Assembly: GCA_964654815.1 (NCBI GenBank)
Contig: CAZZLH010000016.1
Location: forward strand, 1-30,660
Length of the DNA stretch: 30,660 nucleotides
Origin: ZLKRG08 sp964654815
GTDB taxonomy: Bacteria > Actinomycetota > Actinomycetes > Nanopelagicales > Nanopelagicaceae
Direction: 5' to 3'
Shown: piece after piece, positions 23,767 through 30,660 of the stretch
Position numbering within the stretch: the first letter of the stretch is position 1
How the letters are laid out: each line of letters opens with the position of its first letter
Made by a program: the position numbers and the translations under genes
Notes under the pieces: generated by a model
What the model saw: only the letters and a program-made list of their open reading frames with translations
Database searches by the model: none
Told to the model about the DNA's origin: nothing

Positions 23767-25501
23767 GGCGTTTGACCGATAACTTTGCCGTTAGTTGTCC
23801 GCCGGCAATGGTGAAATCGGTATCGAGAATCGCAAACTTACGAATGGACTCTGCACGACTTACCGCCTTATTGGCCTCATCGACCGCTGTTTGTATAACC
23901 GCAATCAAATCAGGGTCGCGAGTTAAATCAGATAGGGATGCCCCCTCTTTCTTATTGTTTACCACCCAAGTCTTAAGCGAATCCGGATCGAGCGTTACTA
24001 AAGCTGCGATATATGGCTGGTTATCGCCAACCACCATGCATTGCGAGACCAATGGATGAGCACGCAGGCGATCCTCTAGAACGGCCGGCGCAACATTCTT
24101 ACCACCGGCGGTAACGATCAGCTCTTTCTTTCGACCAGTGATGGTCAGGAAGCCCTCTTTATCCAATTCGCCAATATCTCCAGATTTAAACCACTCACCA
24201 TCGAAGACCTCTTGATTTGCCGCATCGTTCTGCCAATAGCCACGCATCACGATTGAGCCCTTAATAAGAACTTCGCCATCATCTGCGATGCGAATCGAGG
24301 TACCAGGGATTGGTTTTCCGACCGAGCCAACTTTCTGTGCAGTGGTGAGATTCAAAGTTGCACCAGCGGTGGTTTCCGTTAAACCATAACCTTCCAAAAC
24401 TCGAATGCCCGCGCCGCGGTAGAAGTGTCCGAGTCTGGAACCTAGCGCAGCGCCACCACTAATTGCCGCCTCAACATTGCCACCCATAATGAATCTGATC
24501 TTCTTGTAGACCAGCACATCAAAGAGCGCATGGCGTAATTTGAGTGCAGGTGAAACTTTGCCAGCATCTTGCGCCTCGCTGTATTTGATCGCGGTCGCTA
24601 CTGCTTGGCGGAAGATATTGCCTTTCCCACCGGCATCCGCCTTCGCCTCTGCGCTGTTATAGACCTTCTCGAAAATGCGTGGCACGGCCAGGACGAAGGT
24701 GGGCTTAAAGGTGTGTAGATCCTTTAGTAGCCGTCCTTGCACATCTGCGCAGTGCGCCATATGTAATCCTGCATAGATTGCACCGATCTGCACCATGCGA
24801 CCGAATACGTGCGCCACCGGTAGGAAGAGCAGGGTAGAACCGCCAGGTTTTAGGAAGAGATCAGCGGCGCCATTTACCACATTGCCACATTCTGCTAAGA
24901 AATTTCCGTGAGTTAGCTGAACGCCTTTTGGTTTGCCGGTTGTGCCAGAGGTGTAGATCAAAGTCGCCAAAGTATCTGGAGTTAGAGAGTTGCGACGACG
25001 TTCGATTTCATCATCGCCGATATGTTTACCGGAATTGCGCAAGATTCCGATGGCATCTTCCGTGATAGTCCAAAGATGTTTGGTGTGAGCAGGTTGGACG
25101 CTCTTAGCTAAATCACGATTTGCTGGCGTCTCAACTACCAATCCAACTGCGCCAGAGTCATTGAGAATCCAATCAACTTGTTCGGCAGATGAAGTTTCGT
25201 AAATCGGAACACTTACTGCTCCGGCATACCAGATCGCAAAATCAAGTACGGTCCATTCATAGCGAGTGCGCGCCATGATTCCGATTCGATCTCCGATTTG
25301 CACACCAGCTGCGACGAGACCCTTTGCAGTTTCACGAACTTCGGTTTCGAATTCGCGAGCGGTGATAGGCGCCCAAGCATCACCAACAGGGCGAGAGAGA
25401 ATTACTCGTGTTGGTTCGAACCAAGCGCGATCAGCAATTAACTTAGATAAATTTCCCTCGGTTGCCGGTGGCACCAGGGCCGGGATGGTGACTTCGTTCA
25501 T
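23705..25501 (-). CDS. fadD: Long-chain fatty acyl-CoA ligase (FadD15-like)
   Basis: 598 residues, ANL-superfamily adenylate-forming enzyme. The P-loop-like YTSGTTGKPKG lies at 183-193; GYGLTETTAG and the hinge motif GEWFKSGDIGELDKEGFLTITGRKKELIVTAGGKNVAP follow. It activates long-chain fatty acids to acyl-AMP and then acyl-CoA. Next to pimB and the SRPBCC gene it corresponds in context to FadD15 (Rv2187). Its product could feed FadA/FadB degradation or acylation reactions. The ATG is supported by TAGCGT 7 nt upstream. It leads the operon that continues into the two-component genes. Confidence 0.94.
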   Translation of the reverse strand: MNEVTIPALVPPATEGNLSKLIADRAWFEPTRVILSRPVGDAWAPITAREFETEVRETAKGLVAAGVQIGDRIGIMARTRYEWTVLDFAIWYAGAVSVPIYETSSAEQVDWILNDSGAVGLVVETPANRDLAKSVQPAHTKHLWTITEDAIGILRNSGKHIGDDEIERRRNSLTPDTLATLIYTSGTTGKPKGVQLTHGNFLAECGNVVNGAADLFLKPGGSTLLFLPVAHVFGRMVQIGAIYAGLHMAHCADVQGRLLKDLHTFKPTFVLAVPRIFEKVYNSAEAKADAGGKGNIFRQAVATAIKYSEAQDAGKVSPALKLRHALFDVLVYKKIRFIMGGNVEAAISGGAALGSRLGHFYRGAGIRVLEGYGLTETTAGATLNLTTAQKVGSVGKPIPGTSIRIADDGEVLIKGSIVMRGYWQNDAANQEVFDGEWFKSGDIGELDKEGFLTITGRKKELIVTAGGKNVAPAVLEDRLRAHPLVSQCMVVGDNQPYIAALVTLDPDSLKTWVVNNKKEGASLSDLTRDPDLIAVIQTAVDEANKAVSRAESIRKFAILDTDFTIAGGQLTAKLSVKRHVVAKEFAKEIAELYQGATS

Positions 25502-25508
25502 GGCGCAA

Positions 25509-25541
25509 ACGCTAGCGGTCGGAAGGCTTCAAAGGTAGCCT
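25509..25541. promoter_or_regulatory. Divergent leaderless promoters for fadD and SRPBCC gene
   Basis: The minus-strand TAGCGT (25514-25509) ends 7 nt before the fadD ATG. The plus-strand TAGCCT (25536-25541) ends 7 nt before the SRPBCC ATG. Neither start has a Shine-Dalgarno sequence. Confidence 0.5.
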
Positions 25542-25548
25542 TGCAACC

Positions 25549-25974
25549 ATGACCAGTTCGAAGATTGTGATAGAGGCCTCTGCAGATGAGGTCCGTAAAG
25601 TCCTATTTGATATCGCCGGATACCCAAGTTGGTCGCGGACCATCAAGGGTGCAAATGTCGAAAGCAGCGATGACCAAGGGCGCCCGCTACGTATTCAGTT
25701 AACCATCGAGGCGGGAATGCTCCGGGATAAGCCGACGCTGGATTATGACTGGAGCGCAGCGCCCGAGAAAGTCTCCTTCTCATTGGTCGATGCCGACCTC
25801 TTAACGCAAATGGATGGCATCTACACCGTTAAGTCGTTAGGCGATGAGACCGAAGTTACTTACGAATTGACTACTGATGTAACGATGCCAGTTCCGAAGC
25901 CGATGTTGGAGTCTGCCGAATTAAGCACAATTAAAGCGGCGCTAGAAGAGTTGAAAGCAAAGATCGAAGGTTAA
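25549..25974 (+). CDS. SRPBCC (polyketide cyclase/START-like) protein
   Basis: 141 residues with the helix-grip START-like fold: strand SSKIVIEASADEVRKVLFDIAGYPSWSRTIKGANV at the start, alternating strands, and a long C-terminal helix (ELSTIKAALEELKAKIE). Such proteins bind hydrophobic ligands; no catalytic residues are evident. It matches Mycobacterium TB16.3 (Rv2185c) in type and in position next to fadD15. Lipid binding or transfer in envelope synthesis is a reasonable inference. Its stop shares one base with the ROK kinase ATG (TAATG). Confidence 0.85.
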   Translation: MTSSKIVIEASADEVRKVLFDIAGYPSWSRTIKGANVESSDDQGRPLRIQLTIEAGMLRDKPTLDYDWSAAPEKVSFSLVDADLLTQMDGIYTVKSLGDETEVTYELTTDVTMPVPKPMLESAELSTIKAALEELKAKIEG

Positions 25975-26918
25975 TGTCTCTAACTATCGGCGTGGACGTC
26001 GGCGGCACCAAAGTTTTAGGTGGCGTAGTCGATGAATCCGGCAAGATAATTGAGAAGGCGCGCAGAGATACACCTGCCCAAGGTGGTAGCGAATTAACTA
26101 AAGCCATTGCCGATGTGGCGCTGGAGTTGATGCGCAATCATAAAGTCTCAGCAGTTGGCGTATCTGCTGCCGGCTTTGTCTCATCTGATCGTAAGACTAT
26201 TTTGGCAACGCCCAATATCGCTGGTTGGAATGGCGTGGATCTTGATGCCGAGCTACGCAAATTAATCGACGTTGATGTGGTGATTGAGAATGATGGCAAT
26301 GCTGCGGCATGGGGCGAAGCGGTCTTCGGAGCTGGACGTGGTTTTACTCAAGTATTGATGGTGACAGTTGGTACCGGTATTGGCGGCGGTATCGTAATTG
26401 ATGGTCGATTAAATCGCGGTGGCTTTGGCATCGCCGCAGAGATCGGACATATGCGAGTGGTGCCCGAGGGCCATCTATGTGGCTGCGGTGCGCGTGGATG
26501 CTTTGAGCAATATGCCTCCGGCAGCGGACTTATGCGCCATGTTCGTGAAGCAGTAGCAGCCACACCAGATTTGGCCCGAAATTTATTGTCTTTAGGCGAT
26601 GGCACTGTTGATGGAATTAAAGGACACCATGTAACCGAGGCAGCGCGCGCTGGTGATGCGGTAGCACTTGCCGCTTTTAACACTACGGGGCAATGGTTAG
26701 GAGCAGGTATCGCATCTTTATGTACGATCTTGGATCCGACAGTTGTGGTTATTGGTGGCGGCGTGATTGATGCGGGAGAGATACTTCTAGCGCCAACTCG
26801 TGATGCGCTGCAACGCAAATTACCATTTGCCGGCAAGCGCCCTTTAGCAAAGATTGTGGCAGCGCAATTGGGTAATGATGCCGGACTTGTGGGCGTGGCA
26901 GATTTAGCTAGAAATTAG
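25974..26918 (+). CDS. ROK-family glucokinase
   Basis: 314 residues. The ATP phosphate-binding start GVDVGGTKVLGGVV (6-19) is followed by the sugar-binding and catalytic ENDGNAAAWGE (Asp107) and the ROK zinc motif: GHMRVVPEGHLCGCGARGCFE with His159, Cys169, Cys171 and Cys176. Glucose is the most likely substrate, as for other actinobacterial ROK kinases lacking a DNA-binding domain; other hexoses are possible. It is coupled to the SRPBCC gene. The stop lies in an 11-bp tandem repeat shared with the convergent oxidoreductase gene. Confidence 0.88.
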   Translation: MSLTIGVDVGGTKVLGGVVDESGKIIEKARRDTPAQGGSELTKAIADVALELMRNHKVSAVGVSAAGFVSSDRKTILATPNIAGWNGVDLDAELRKLIDVDVVIENDGNAAAWGEAVFGAGRGFTQVLMVTVGTGIGGGIVIDGRLNRGGFGIAAEIGHMRVVPEGHLCGCGARGCFEQYASGSGLMRHVREAVAATPDLARNLLSLGDGTVDGIKGHHVTEAARAGDAVALAAFNTTGQWLGAGIASLCTILDPTVVVIGGGVIDAGEILLAPTRDALQRKLPFAGKRPLAKIVAAQLGNDAGLVGVADLARN

Positions 26919-26947
26919 TTTCTAGTTAGTTTCTAGTTAGTTTCAAA
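26915..26947. repeat. Three 11-bp tandem repeats across two convergent stop codons
   Basis: TTAGTTTCTAG, TTAGTTTCTAG and TTAGTTTCAAA run head to tail. The first unit contains the ROK kinase stop and the second contains the oxidoreductase stop. The unit supplies stop triplets in several frames on both strands. Confidence 0.75.
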
Positions 26948-27901
26948 GGGATACTTCAAGCCGATTTGATCTCGAATCTCATCTAAAGTCTCCATGATAG
27001 AGATGGTCTCGGCCATAGGTAGCAACTCACTATCTTGCTTTCCTTGTATAAGTAATTTCTCAAAATAGATTGCTTGCTCTCGTAGCCCATGACCGGGATA
27101 TTCATTAGGGAATTCCTTGCTTCTGCCATCTGCATAAATCAAACGCATATTGGTGGGTCGATAGAAGCTGGTCTCTAATTCCAAACGAGCCTTAGTGCCA
27201 CAGATTGCGGCAACCGTGGGGCTCTTTACCACCATATTGGTATTCATGATCGCCTGCTTGCCAGAGTTGTAGCTCAAGATGGCGCTGGTGTGTAGATCGA
27301 CCCCATCTTTTACGATTGCCGAAGCGACGATCAAATCTGGTTTGCCCAGGATCATGTGAATGAATGAGATGGGGTAGATGCCAAGATCTAAAAGTGCGCC
27401 ACCGGCATAATTTGGATCAATCAGCCGCTTGATGTGTGAGATGGCTTGGCCATGATCGGCTTGCACCAAATAGATATCACCTAGCTCTGAAAGCAAATCT
27501 CGCACCTTTTGAATATGGGGTAGATATCTAGTCCACATCGCCTCCATCAGTAGCACTTGATTCGCTCTAGCTGCATCATGCATTGCTTTCGCTTCATTTG
27601 CATTTACTGCGAATGGTTTCTCACAGAGCACCGGTTTCTTGCCATTTAATGCAAGTAACGTGTTGGCGCAGTGCATCTGATGTGGAGTCGCGATATAAAT
27701 TGCATCAACTGGTGCGGCGACTAATTCTTCATAACTTCCATATCGCGTCAATTTGTTACCTAATTCAGGTAAGAATTTCGCTGCGCTCTCACGTGATCGC
27801 GAGCCAACTGCGACGACGCTCATCTGCGTATGATTTAGAACATCTGTGACGAACTCAGCAGCGATGCCGCCAGTACCGATCACGCCCCACTTAATGCTCA
27901 T
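26933..27901 (-). CDS. Gfo/Idh/MocA-family NAD(P)-dependent oxidoreductase
   Basis: 322 residues. The N-terminal Rossmann fold begins WGVIGTGGIAAEFV (GxGxxA/G), then IYIATPHQMH and the family signature CEKPFAVNANEAK with Glu94-Lys95-Pro96. The C-terminal alpha/beta domain contains GGALLDLGIYPISF. Members oxidise or reduce sugars, inositols or dihydrodiols; the substrate is unknown here, although the neighbouring sugar kinase suggests carbohydrate metabolism. The ATG is 24 bases from the divergent acyltransferase GTG. No convincing -10 element at leaderless spacing was found. Confidence 0.9.
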   Translation of the reverse strand: MSIKWGVIGTGGIAAEFVTDVLNHTQMSVVAVGSRSRESAAKFLPELGNKLTRYGSYEELVAAPVDAIYIATPHQMHCANTLLALNGKKPVLCEKPFAVNANEAKAMHDAARANQVLLMEAMWTRYLPHIQKVRDLLSELGDIYLVQADHGQAISHIKRLIDPNYAGGALLDLGIYPISFIHMILGKPDLIVASAIVKDGVDLHTSAILSYNSGKQAIMNTNMVVKSPTVAAICGTKARLELETSFYRPTNMRLIYADGRSKEFPNEYPGHGLREQAIYFEKLLIQGKQDSELLPMAETISIMETLDEIRDQIGLKYPFETN

Positions 27902-27913
27902 GGCTCATGGTGG

Positions 27914-27919
27914 CATACT
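27914..27919 (+). promoter_or_regulatory. Putative -10 element of plsC-like gene (leaderless)
   Basis: CATACT, close to TATAAT, ends 6 nt before the GTG at 27926. It also lies in the 24-bp spacer to the divergent oxidoreductase gene. Confidence 0.35.
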
Positions 27920-27925
27920 TGCGTC

Positions 27926-28624
27926 GTGGCTGAAATCCCCAGCAAGCTTCCCTACGGAACTTTGCGCGCATTCCTTACGCCGATTCTGCTCTTGGCATTT
28001 CGCCCAAAAGTAAAAGGGCTACGACATGTGCCCGCAACTGGCCCATGTATTTTGGCCAGCAACCATCTATCTTTTAGTGATTCCATATTTATGCCTTTGG
28101 TAGTGCCACGAAAGGTTACCTACCTTGCTAAAGCCGAATACTTCAACTCTCCCGGTATCAAAGGCCTCATCCAAAAATTAACTTTCATCGCACTAGGACA
28201 GGTACCAGTTGATCGCGGTGGCGGGCGGCGCTCTGAGGCCGCGTTATTAACTGGCCTAAAGATTCTCGCTGAGGGTGATTGCCTAGGAATCTACCCCGAG
28301 GGCACTAGATCGCCAGATGGTCGGCTTTATAAAGGGCGTACCGGTATCGCCCGTTTAGCTATGGAATCTGGCGCGCCAGTGATTCCGGTTGCGATGTTTA
28401 ATACCAATGAGATTCAACCGACCGGCAAATTAATGCCCAAGATAAAGCGGGTAAAGATGGAGTTTGGCGAGCCGATGTATTTCACGGGGGATTCCACCAA
28501 TCTAAATACTTTAAGAGATGTCACCGATGAGATCATGCGCAAAATTCAAAGCATGTCTGGGCAGGAATATGTAGATATCTACGCATCCAAACGTAAGAGC
28601 GAAGTTGCGGAGGAAGAGGATTAA
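27926..28624 (+). CDS. 1-acyl-sn-glycerol-3-phosphate acyltransferase (PlsC family)
   Basis: 232 residues. The acyltransferase blocks are clear: block I NHLSFSD (catalytic His47 and Asp52 of HX4D), block II VPVDRGGGRR, block III YPEGTRS (122-129) and block IV APVIPVAM. It transfers an acyl group to lysophosphatidic acid or a related acceptor in phospholipid synthesis, at the membrane. It resembles Mycobacterium Rv2182c, near pimB' and fadD15, so acylation of PIMs or glycerolipids is conceivable. The start is GTG. Its TAA overlaps the stop of the convergent nuclease gene (TTAA). Confidence 0.9.
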   Translation: MAEIPSKLPYGTLRAFLTPILLLAFRPKVKGLRHVPATGPCILASNHLSFSDSIFMPLVVPRKVTYLAKAEYFNSPGIKGLIQKLTFIALGQVPVDRGGGRRSEAALLTGLKILAEGDCLGIYPEGTRSPDGRLYKGRTGIARLAMESGAPVIPVAMFNTNEIQPTGKLMPKIKRVKMEFGEPMYFTGDSTNLNTLRDVTDEIMRKIQSMSGQEYVDIYASKRKSEVAEEED

Positions 28625-29280
28625 AGAGAGTTGCGGGCCTCTAGATATTTGCAGACCTGACAATCGATTCCACTTGAAGGTAGATCTCCCTCTAGCATCG
28701 TAATCAAGTCTTCGACTAGCGCATTAAATCGCACGGTATCTCGGGGTACTGGCACATATTTCTGTTTAACTTTAAAGCCATCACCTTCTGCGTGATCTGG
28801 ATTCCAGACTAGAAGTCCCATGGAGTCAACTCGCTTGCCTTCACCAACTGCCGGATTTTCCAGGGAGTATGCGTATGCCTCTAATTGTGGCGCGTAATGT
28901 GCCGCGCTATCCCGATCTGAATCCGAGACTTTGCAATCGATGATGGCCAGCGAACCATCGGAGTTCTCACCGAGAATGTCGTATTTTCCATAGAAGCGCC
29001 AACGAGTCTCTTCGCCATTTACCTTTAATTTCTGGCTATTTATGAACTGCCCCCATTTGGTGATCTTGCCATCGCCAAGTGATGGATCAATCTCGCGCAA
29101 AACTGCGCCTTGAAAATAGCGCTCCTGCATATCTGCCAAAGTCGAAACTAATGGCATGGTGACCGGGGCCTGAACTTTGAACCAGTAGAAGATCCAGAGA
29201 CAGCGTCGACAGGTTGATAAGCCAAAAGTTAGATCAGATGGTCGGATCGTCGATCTTGTCGGCGTGCTTGGTTTGATCAC
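28621..29280 (-). CDS. PD-(D/E)XK nuclease-family protein, Cas4/RecB-like, with four cysteines
   Basis: 219 residues. The core shows the PD-(D/E)XK pattern: Asp101 (YGKYDIL), Asp115-Cys-Lys117 (IIDCKV) and the RecB/Cas4-type QxxxY (Gln132, Tyr136 in PQLEAYAY). Two CxxC pairs bracket it, Cys24/Cys27 and Cys207/Cys210, likely an iron-sulfur or zinc site joining the two ends, as the cluster does in Cas4 and AddB. No cas genes, helicase or recBCD genes lie nearby. The GTG start overlaps the lysE stop (GTGA), so it is translated after the exporter. Nuclease activity is inferred from the intact motif; its biological role is unknown. Confidence 0.78.
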   Translation of the reverse strand: MIKPSTPTRSTIRPSDLTFGLSTCRRCLWIFYWFKVQAPVTMPLVSTLADMQERYFQGAVLREIDPSLGDGKITKWGQFINSQKLKVNGEETRWRFYGKYDILGENSDGSLAIIDCKVSDSDRDSAAHYAPQLEAYAYSLENPAVGEGKRVDSMGLLVWNPDHAEGDGFKVKQKYVPVPRDTVRFNALVEDLITMLEGDLPSSGIDCQVCKYLEARNSL

Positions 29281-29933
29281 GTGGCCCTCACCATCTCTAC
29301 TATTACCTGAACGATAATTAAGATTCCTAAGATAATCATGATGCCACCGCCACCAGCGCGAAGTTTCTCAAGTCGGGTGCGGTCAGAGGCCAACCAATCT
29401 CTTGCAGCACCGGCGGCAAATCCCCAGGAGCTATCGCTAATCAAAGCGATGATGCAGAAGACCAAGCCAAGAAACCAGAGTTGCCAAGTTACATGGCCTC
29501 TATCGCGATCGATAAATTGCGGACAGACTGCGGCGTAAAAAACTATTGCTTTGGGATTTAGCGCGCCAACTACCAAACCTTCGCGCCAAGTTCGAAAAAC
29601 CGTAGGGATTGCGCCGGAGGTATTGGTCATATCCTCGGCATGCACTGCGCGCTTTCTTATCGCGTCATAGCCCAGATACATCAGATAAATTCCTCCGCCC
29701 CATTGCACCGAGATGTAGGCAATCTCGCTTCGTTGCAGAATCGGTCCGATACCAAGCGCGGTAAGGGTGGCCAATAGGAAAGAGCCGCTGACATTTCCCG
29801 CTGCGGTAGCGAAGGCGATCTTCTTACCCCAGGAGATGGCTCGGGCAACGATGAAGAGGACTGAGGGCCCGGGGGCCAGGATGATCAAATAGGCCGCGAT
29901 CATGTACTCAAAGAGGCGTGAGGGGATGACCAC
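29277..29933 (-). CDS. LysE/RhtB-family amino-acid exporter
   Basis: About 218 residues with six hydrophobic segments. The family signature APGPSVLFIVARAISWGKK lies near the start, followed by GNVSGSFLLATLTALGIG and NPKAIVFYAAVCPQF. LysE/RhtB proteins export basic or neutral amino acids or related metabolites. The frame is open much farther upstream, but the true start is taken as the GTG at 29933: TAAACT ends 7 nt before it and the resulting start (VIPSRLFEYMIAAYLI) fits the family. It diverges from the padR gene and is coupled to the downstream nuclease gene. Confidence 0.88.
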   Translation of the reverse strand: MVIPSRLFEYMIAAYLIILAPGPSVLFIVARAISWGKKIAFATAAGNVSGSFLLATLTALGIGPILQRSEIAYISVQWGGGIYLMYLGYDAIRKRAVHAEDMTNTSGAIPTVFRTWREGLVVGALNPKAIVFYAAVCPQFIDRDRGHVTWQLWFLGLVFCIIALISDSSWGFAAGAARDWLASDRTRLEKLRAGGGGIMIILGILIIVQVIVEMVRAT

Positions 29934-29940
29934 CCGCGTT

Positions 29941-29946
29941 AGTTTA
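29941..29946 (-). promoter_or_regulatory. Putative -10 element of lysE-like gene (leaderless)
   Basis: The minus-strand TAAACT ends 7 nt before the GTG at 29933 and decides that start against a much longer open frame. Confidence 0.45.
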
Positions 29947-29986
29947 GTTAGCGCTCTTGCCGGGCGCGGCGGATTGGCTTTTCGGG

Positions 29987-30032
29987 GATATATCGGGTTA
30001 AATTCCGTTCCGATATATCGAATCGATATATC
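29987..30032. promoter_or_regulatory. Three GATATATC sites with a 21-bp palindrome between lysE and padR
   Basis: The self-complementary octamer GATATATC occurs at 29987-29994, 30012-30019 and 30025-30032. The last two form a palindrome with 10-bp arms GATATATCGA and TCGATATATC around one base. The position between divergent regulator and exporter genes fits a PadR operator; binding is inferred. Confidence 0.6.
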
Positions 30033-30085
30033 CCTTAAATCCACCGGCAAGGCCCACGAGCCAATCGAGGAATTTAAAGGTTCTT

Positions 30086-30127
30086 TTGAGGCCATTGAGA
30101 CGAATTTGAGACGGAATTGAGAGGCAG
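30086..30127 (+). repeat. Four spaced TTGAG repeats before padR
   Basis: TTGAG occurs at 30086, 30095, 30106 and 30117. The last three begin units TTGAGACGAAT, TTGAGACGGAA and TTGAGAGGCAG with an 11-bp period, ending just before the padR ATG. The final copy contains GAGAGG, the likely ribosome-binding site. Confidence 0.5.
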
Positions 30128-30131
30128 TTAG

Positions 30132-30659
30132 ATGCGAAGCCGTAGTGAGACCCTGGAGTTCACCCTCCTTGGCCTCCTTAGCCAATCGCCGCTTCATGGC
30201 TACGAGATTCGCAAGCGCCTATCTGCAATCTATGGCCCTTTCCGCGCACTTTCATTCTCAGTGCTCTATCCGCAGTTGCGGCGAATGCTAGAGGCAGGGC
30301 TAATCGAAGAGCGGATCGATGAGAGCACTCGCAGATCTCGCATCATCTACACCATTACCAAATCAGGAAAGCAGAAGTTCTCCCAGTTATCAGATTCAGT
30401 CAATCCAGAATCATGGGAAGACGATGGCTTCGAAGCGCGCTTTGCATTCTTTGGCGCGACATCATCAAAGAACCGCATCAGAATTCTTGAGGGACGCCAC
30501 CGTCGCCTTAAGGAGCGAGCTGAATTACTTCGCGCAGAACTTGAGCGCGATGGAATGGGGCTCGACAAATATCTAGAGGAGTGGCGTCGTCACTCTCTGG
30601 AATCAGCTGAGCGAGAGATCGCTTGGTTGGAAGAGTTGATTCAAACTGAGAGTAAATAA
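30132..30659 (+). CDS. PadR-family transcriptional regulator
   Basis: 175 residues. An N-terminal winged-helix PadR domain (TLEFTLLGLLSQSPLHGYEIRKRLS; SFSVLYPQLRRMLEAGLIEER; then the wing RRSRIIYTITKSGKQKF) is followed by a helical, charged C-terminal region that should form the dimerisation arm. PadR proteins are mostly repressors that release DNA on binding a small toxic ligand and control adjacent transporters. The divergent LysE-type exporter and the GATATATC palindromes between them fit that scheme. GAGAGG lies before the ATG, so unlike many genes here it has a leader. The stop is one base from the window end. Confidence 0.9.
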   Translation: MRSRSETLEFTLLGLLSQSPLHGYEIRKRLSAIYGPFRALSFSVLYPQLRRMLEAGLIEERIDESTRRSRIIYTITKSGKQKFSQLSDSVNPESWEDDGFEARFAFFGATSSKNRIRILEGRHRRLKERAELLRAELERDGMGLDKYLEEWRRHSLESAEREIAWLEELIQTESK

Positions 30660-30660
30660 C

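Noticed and set aside
28621..29280. A CRISPR-associated cas4
   Set aside because: No other cas gene and no repeat-spacer array is present in the window, and the cysteine pattern differs from Cas4.
29277..30197. A 306-residue LysE protein starting inside padR
   Set aside because: The extra 88 N-terminal residues look non-coding, overlap padR on the other strand and the operator palindromes, and are foreign to the family. The GTG at 29933 has a fitting -10 element.
1..30660. tRNA or rRNA genes, CRISPR arrays, prophage or insertion sequences
   Set aside because: I looked through every spacer by eye and saw no cloverleaf, regular repeat-spacer array, transposase or phage gene. A covariance-model search would be more sensitive for small RNAs.

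Overview
This 30.7-kb window is a gene-dense piece of a draft actinobacterial chromosome. Two runs of exactly 100 N (21712-21811, 23290-23389) mark scaffold joins. Protein content and order point to Actinobacteria: DUF4193, DUF3093, DUF3159 and DUF3000; paired TrkA/Ceo proteins; the miaB-miaA-dapF-hflX run; and a pimB / fadD15-like / SRPBCC / acyltransferase neighbourhood recalling Mycobacterium Rv2182c-Rv2188c. Moderate GC, many TTA leucine codons, near-zero spacers and overlapping stops suggest a streamlined, small-genome lineage such as the freshwater acI/Nanopelagicales group. That assignment is inference.

Layout. 1-1870: the end of a cysteine-paired secreted repeat protein, a periplasmic CopC-like copper protein (-), and a hairpin-rich spacer. 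1882-6419: miaB-miaA-dapF-hflX, an overlapping operon for tRNA modification, lysine/peptidoglycan synthesis and ribosome rescue. 6591-11422: DUF4193, DUF3093 (-), thioesterase-dut-DUF3159, two TrkA proteins (-) and a TrmA/RumA-type RNA methyltransferase, matching Mycobacterium Rv2689c-Rv2699c with losses. 11480-17441: aconitase facing a fadA-fadB beta-oxidation operon. 17541-20231: FTR1 iron permease, RNase D and DUF3000 (all -). 20291-22856: an EamA transporter, a RibD-C reductase (-) and the PimB mannosyltransferase. 22825-25501: fadD, histidine kinase and response regulator (-), broken by a gap. 25549-28624: SRPBCC protein and ROK glucokinase, a Gfo/Idh/MocA oxidoreductase (-) and a PlsC acyltransferase. 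28621-30659: a LysE exporter plus Cas4-like nuclease operon (-) diverging from a PadR regulator.

Central metabolism and envelope lipid work dominate. FadD activates fatty acids, FadA/FadB degrade them and aconitase feeds the TCA cycle; PlsC and PimB build phospholipid and phosphatidylinositol mannosides.

The most unusual material is regulatory. Many genes appear leaderless, with a TANNNT -10 element 6-8 nt before the start codon. Two divergent pairs use abutting or overlapping -10 elements. Phased 10-bp TTAGNNCTW repeats occur in two spacers. Large inverted repeats sit on the predicted promoters of FTR1, acn and the PadR/LysE pair. I saw no CRISPR array, tRNA, rRNA, phage gene or insertion sequence.
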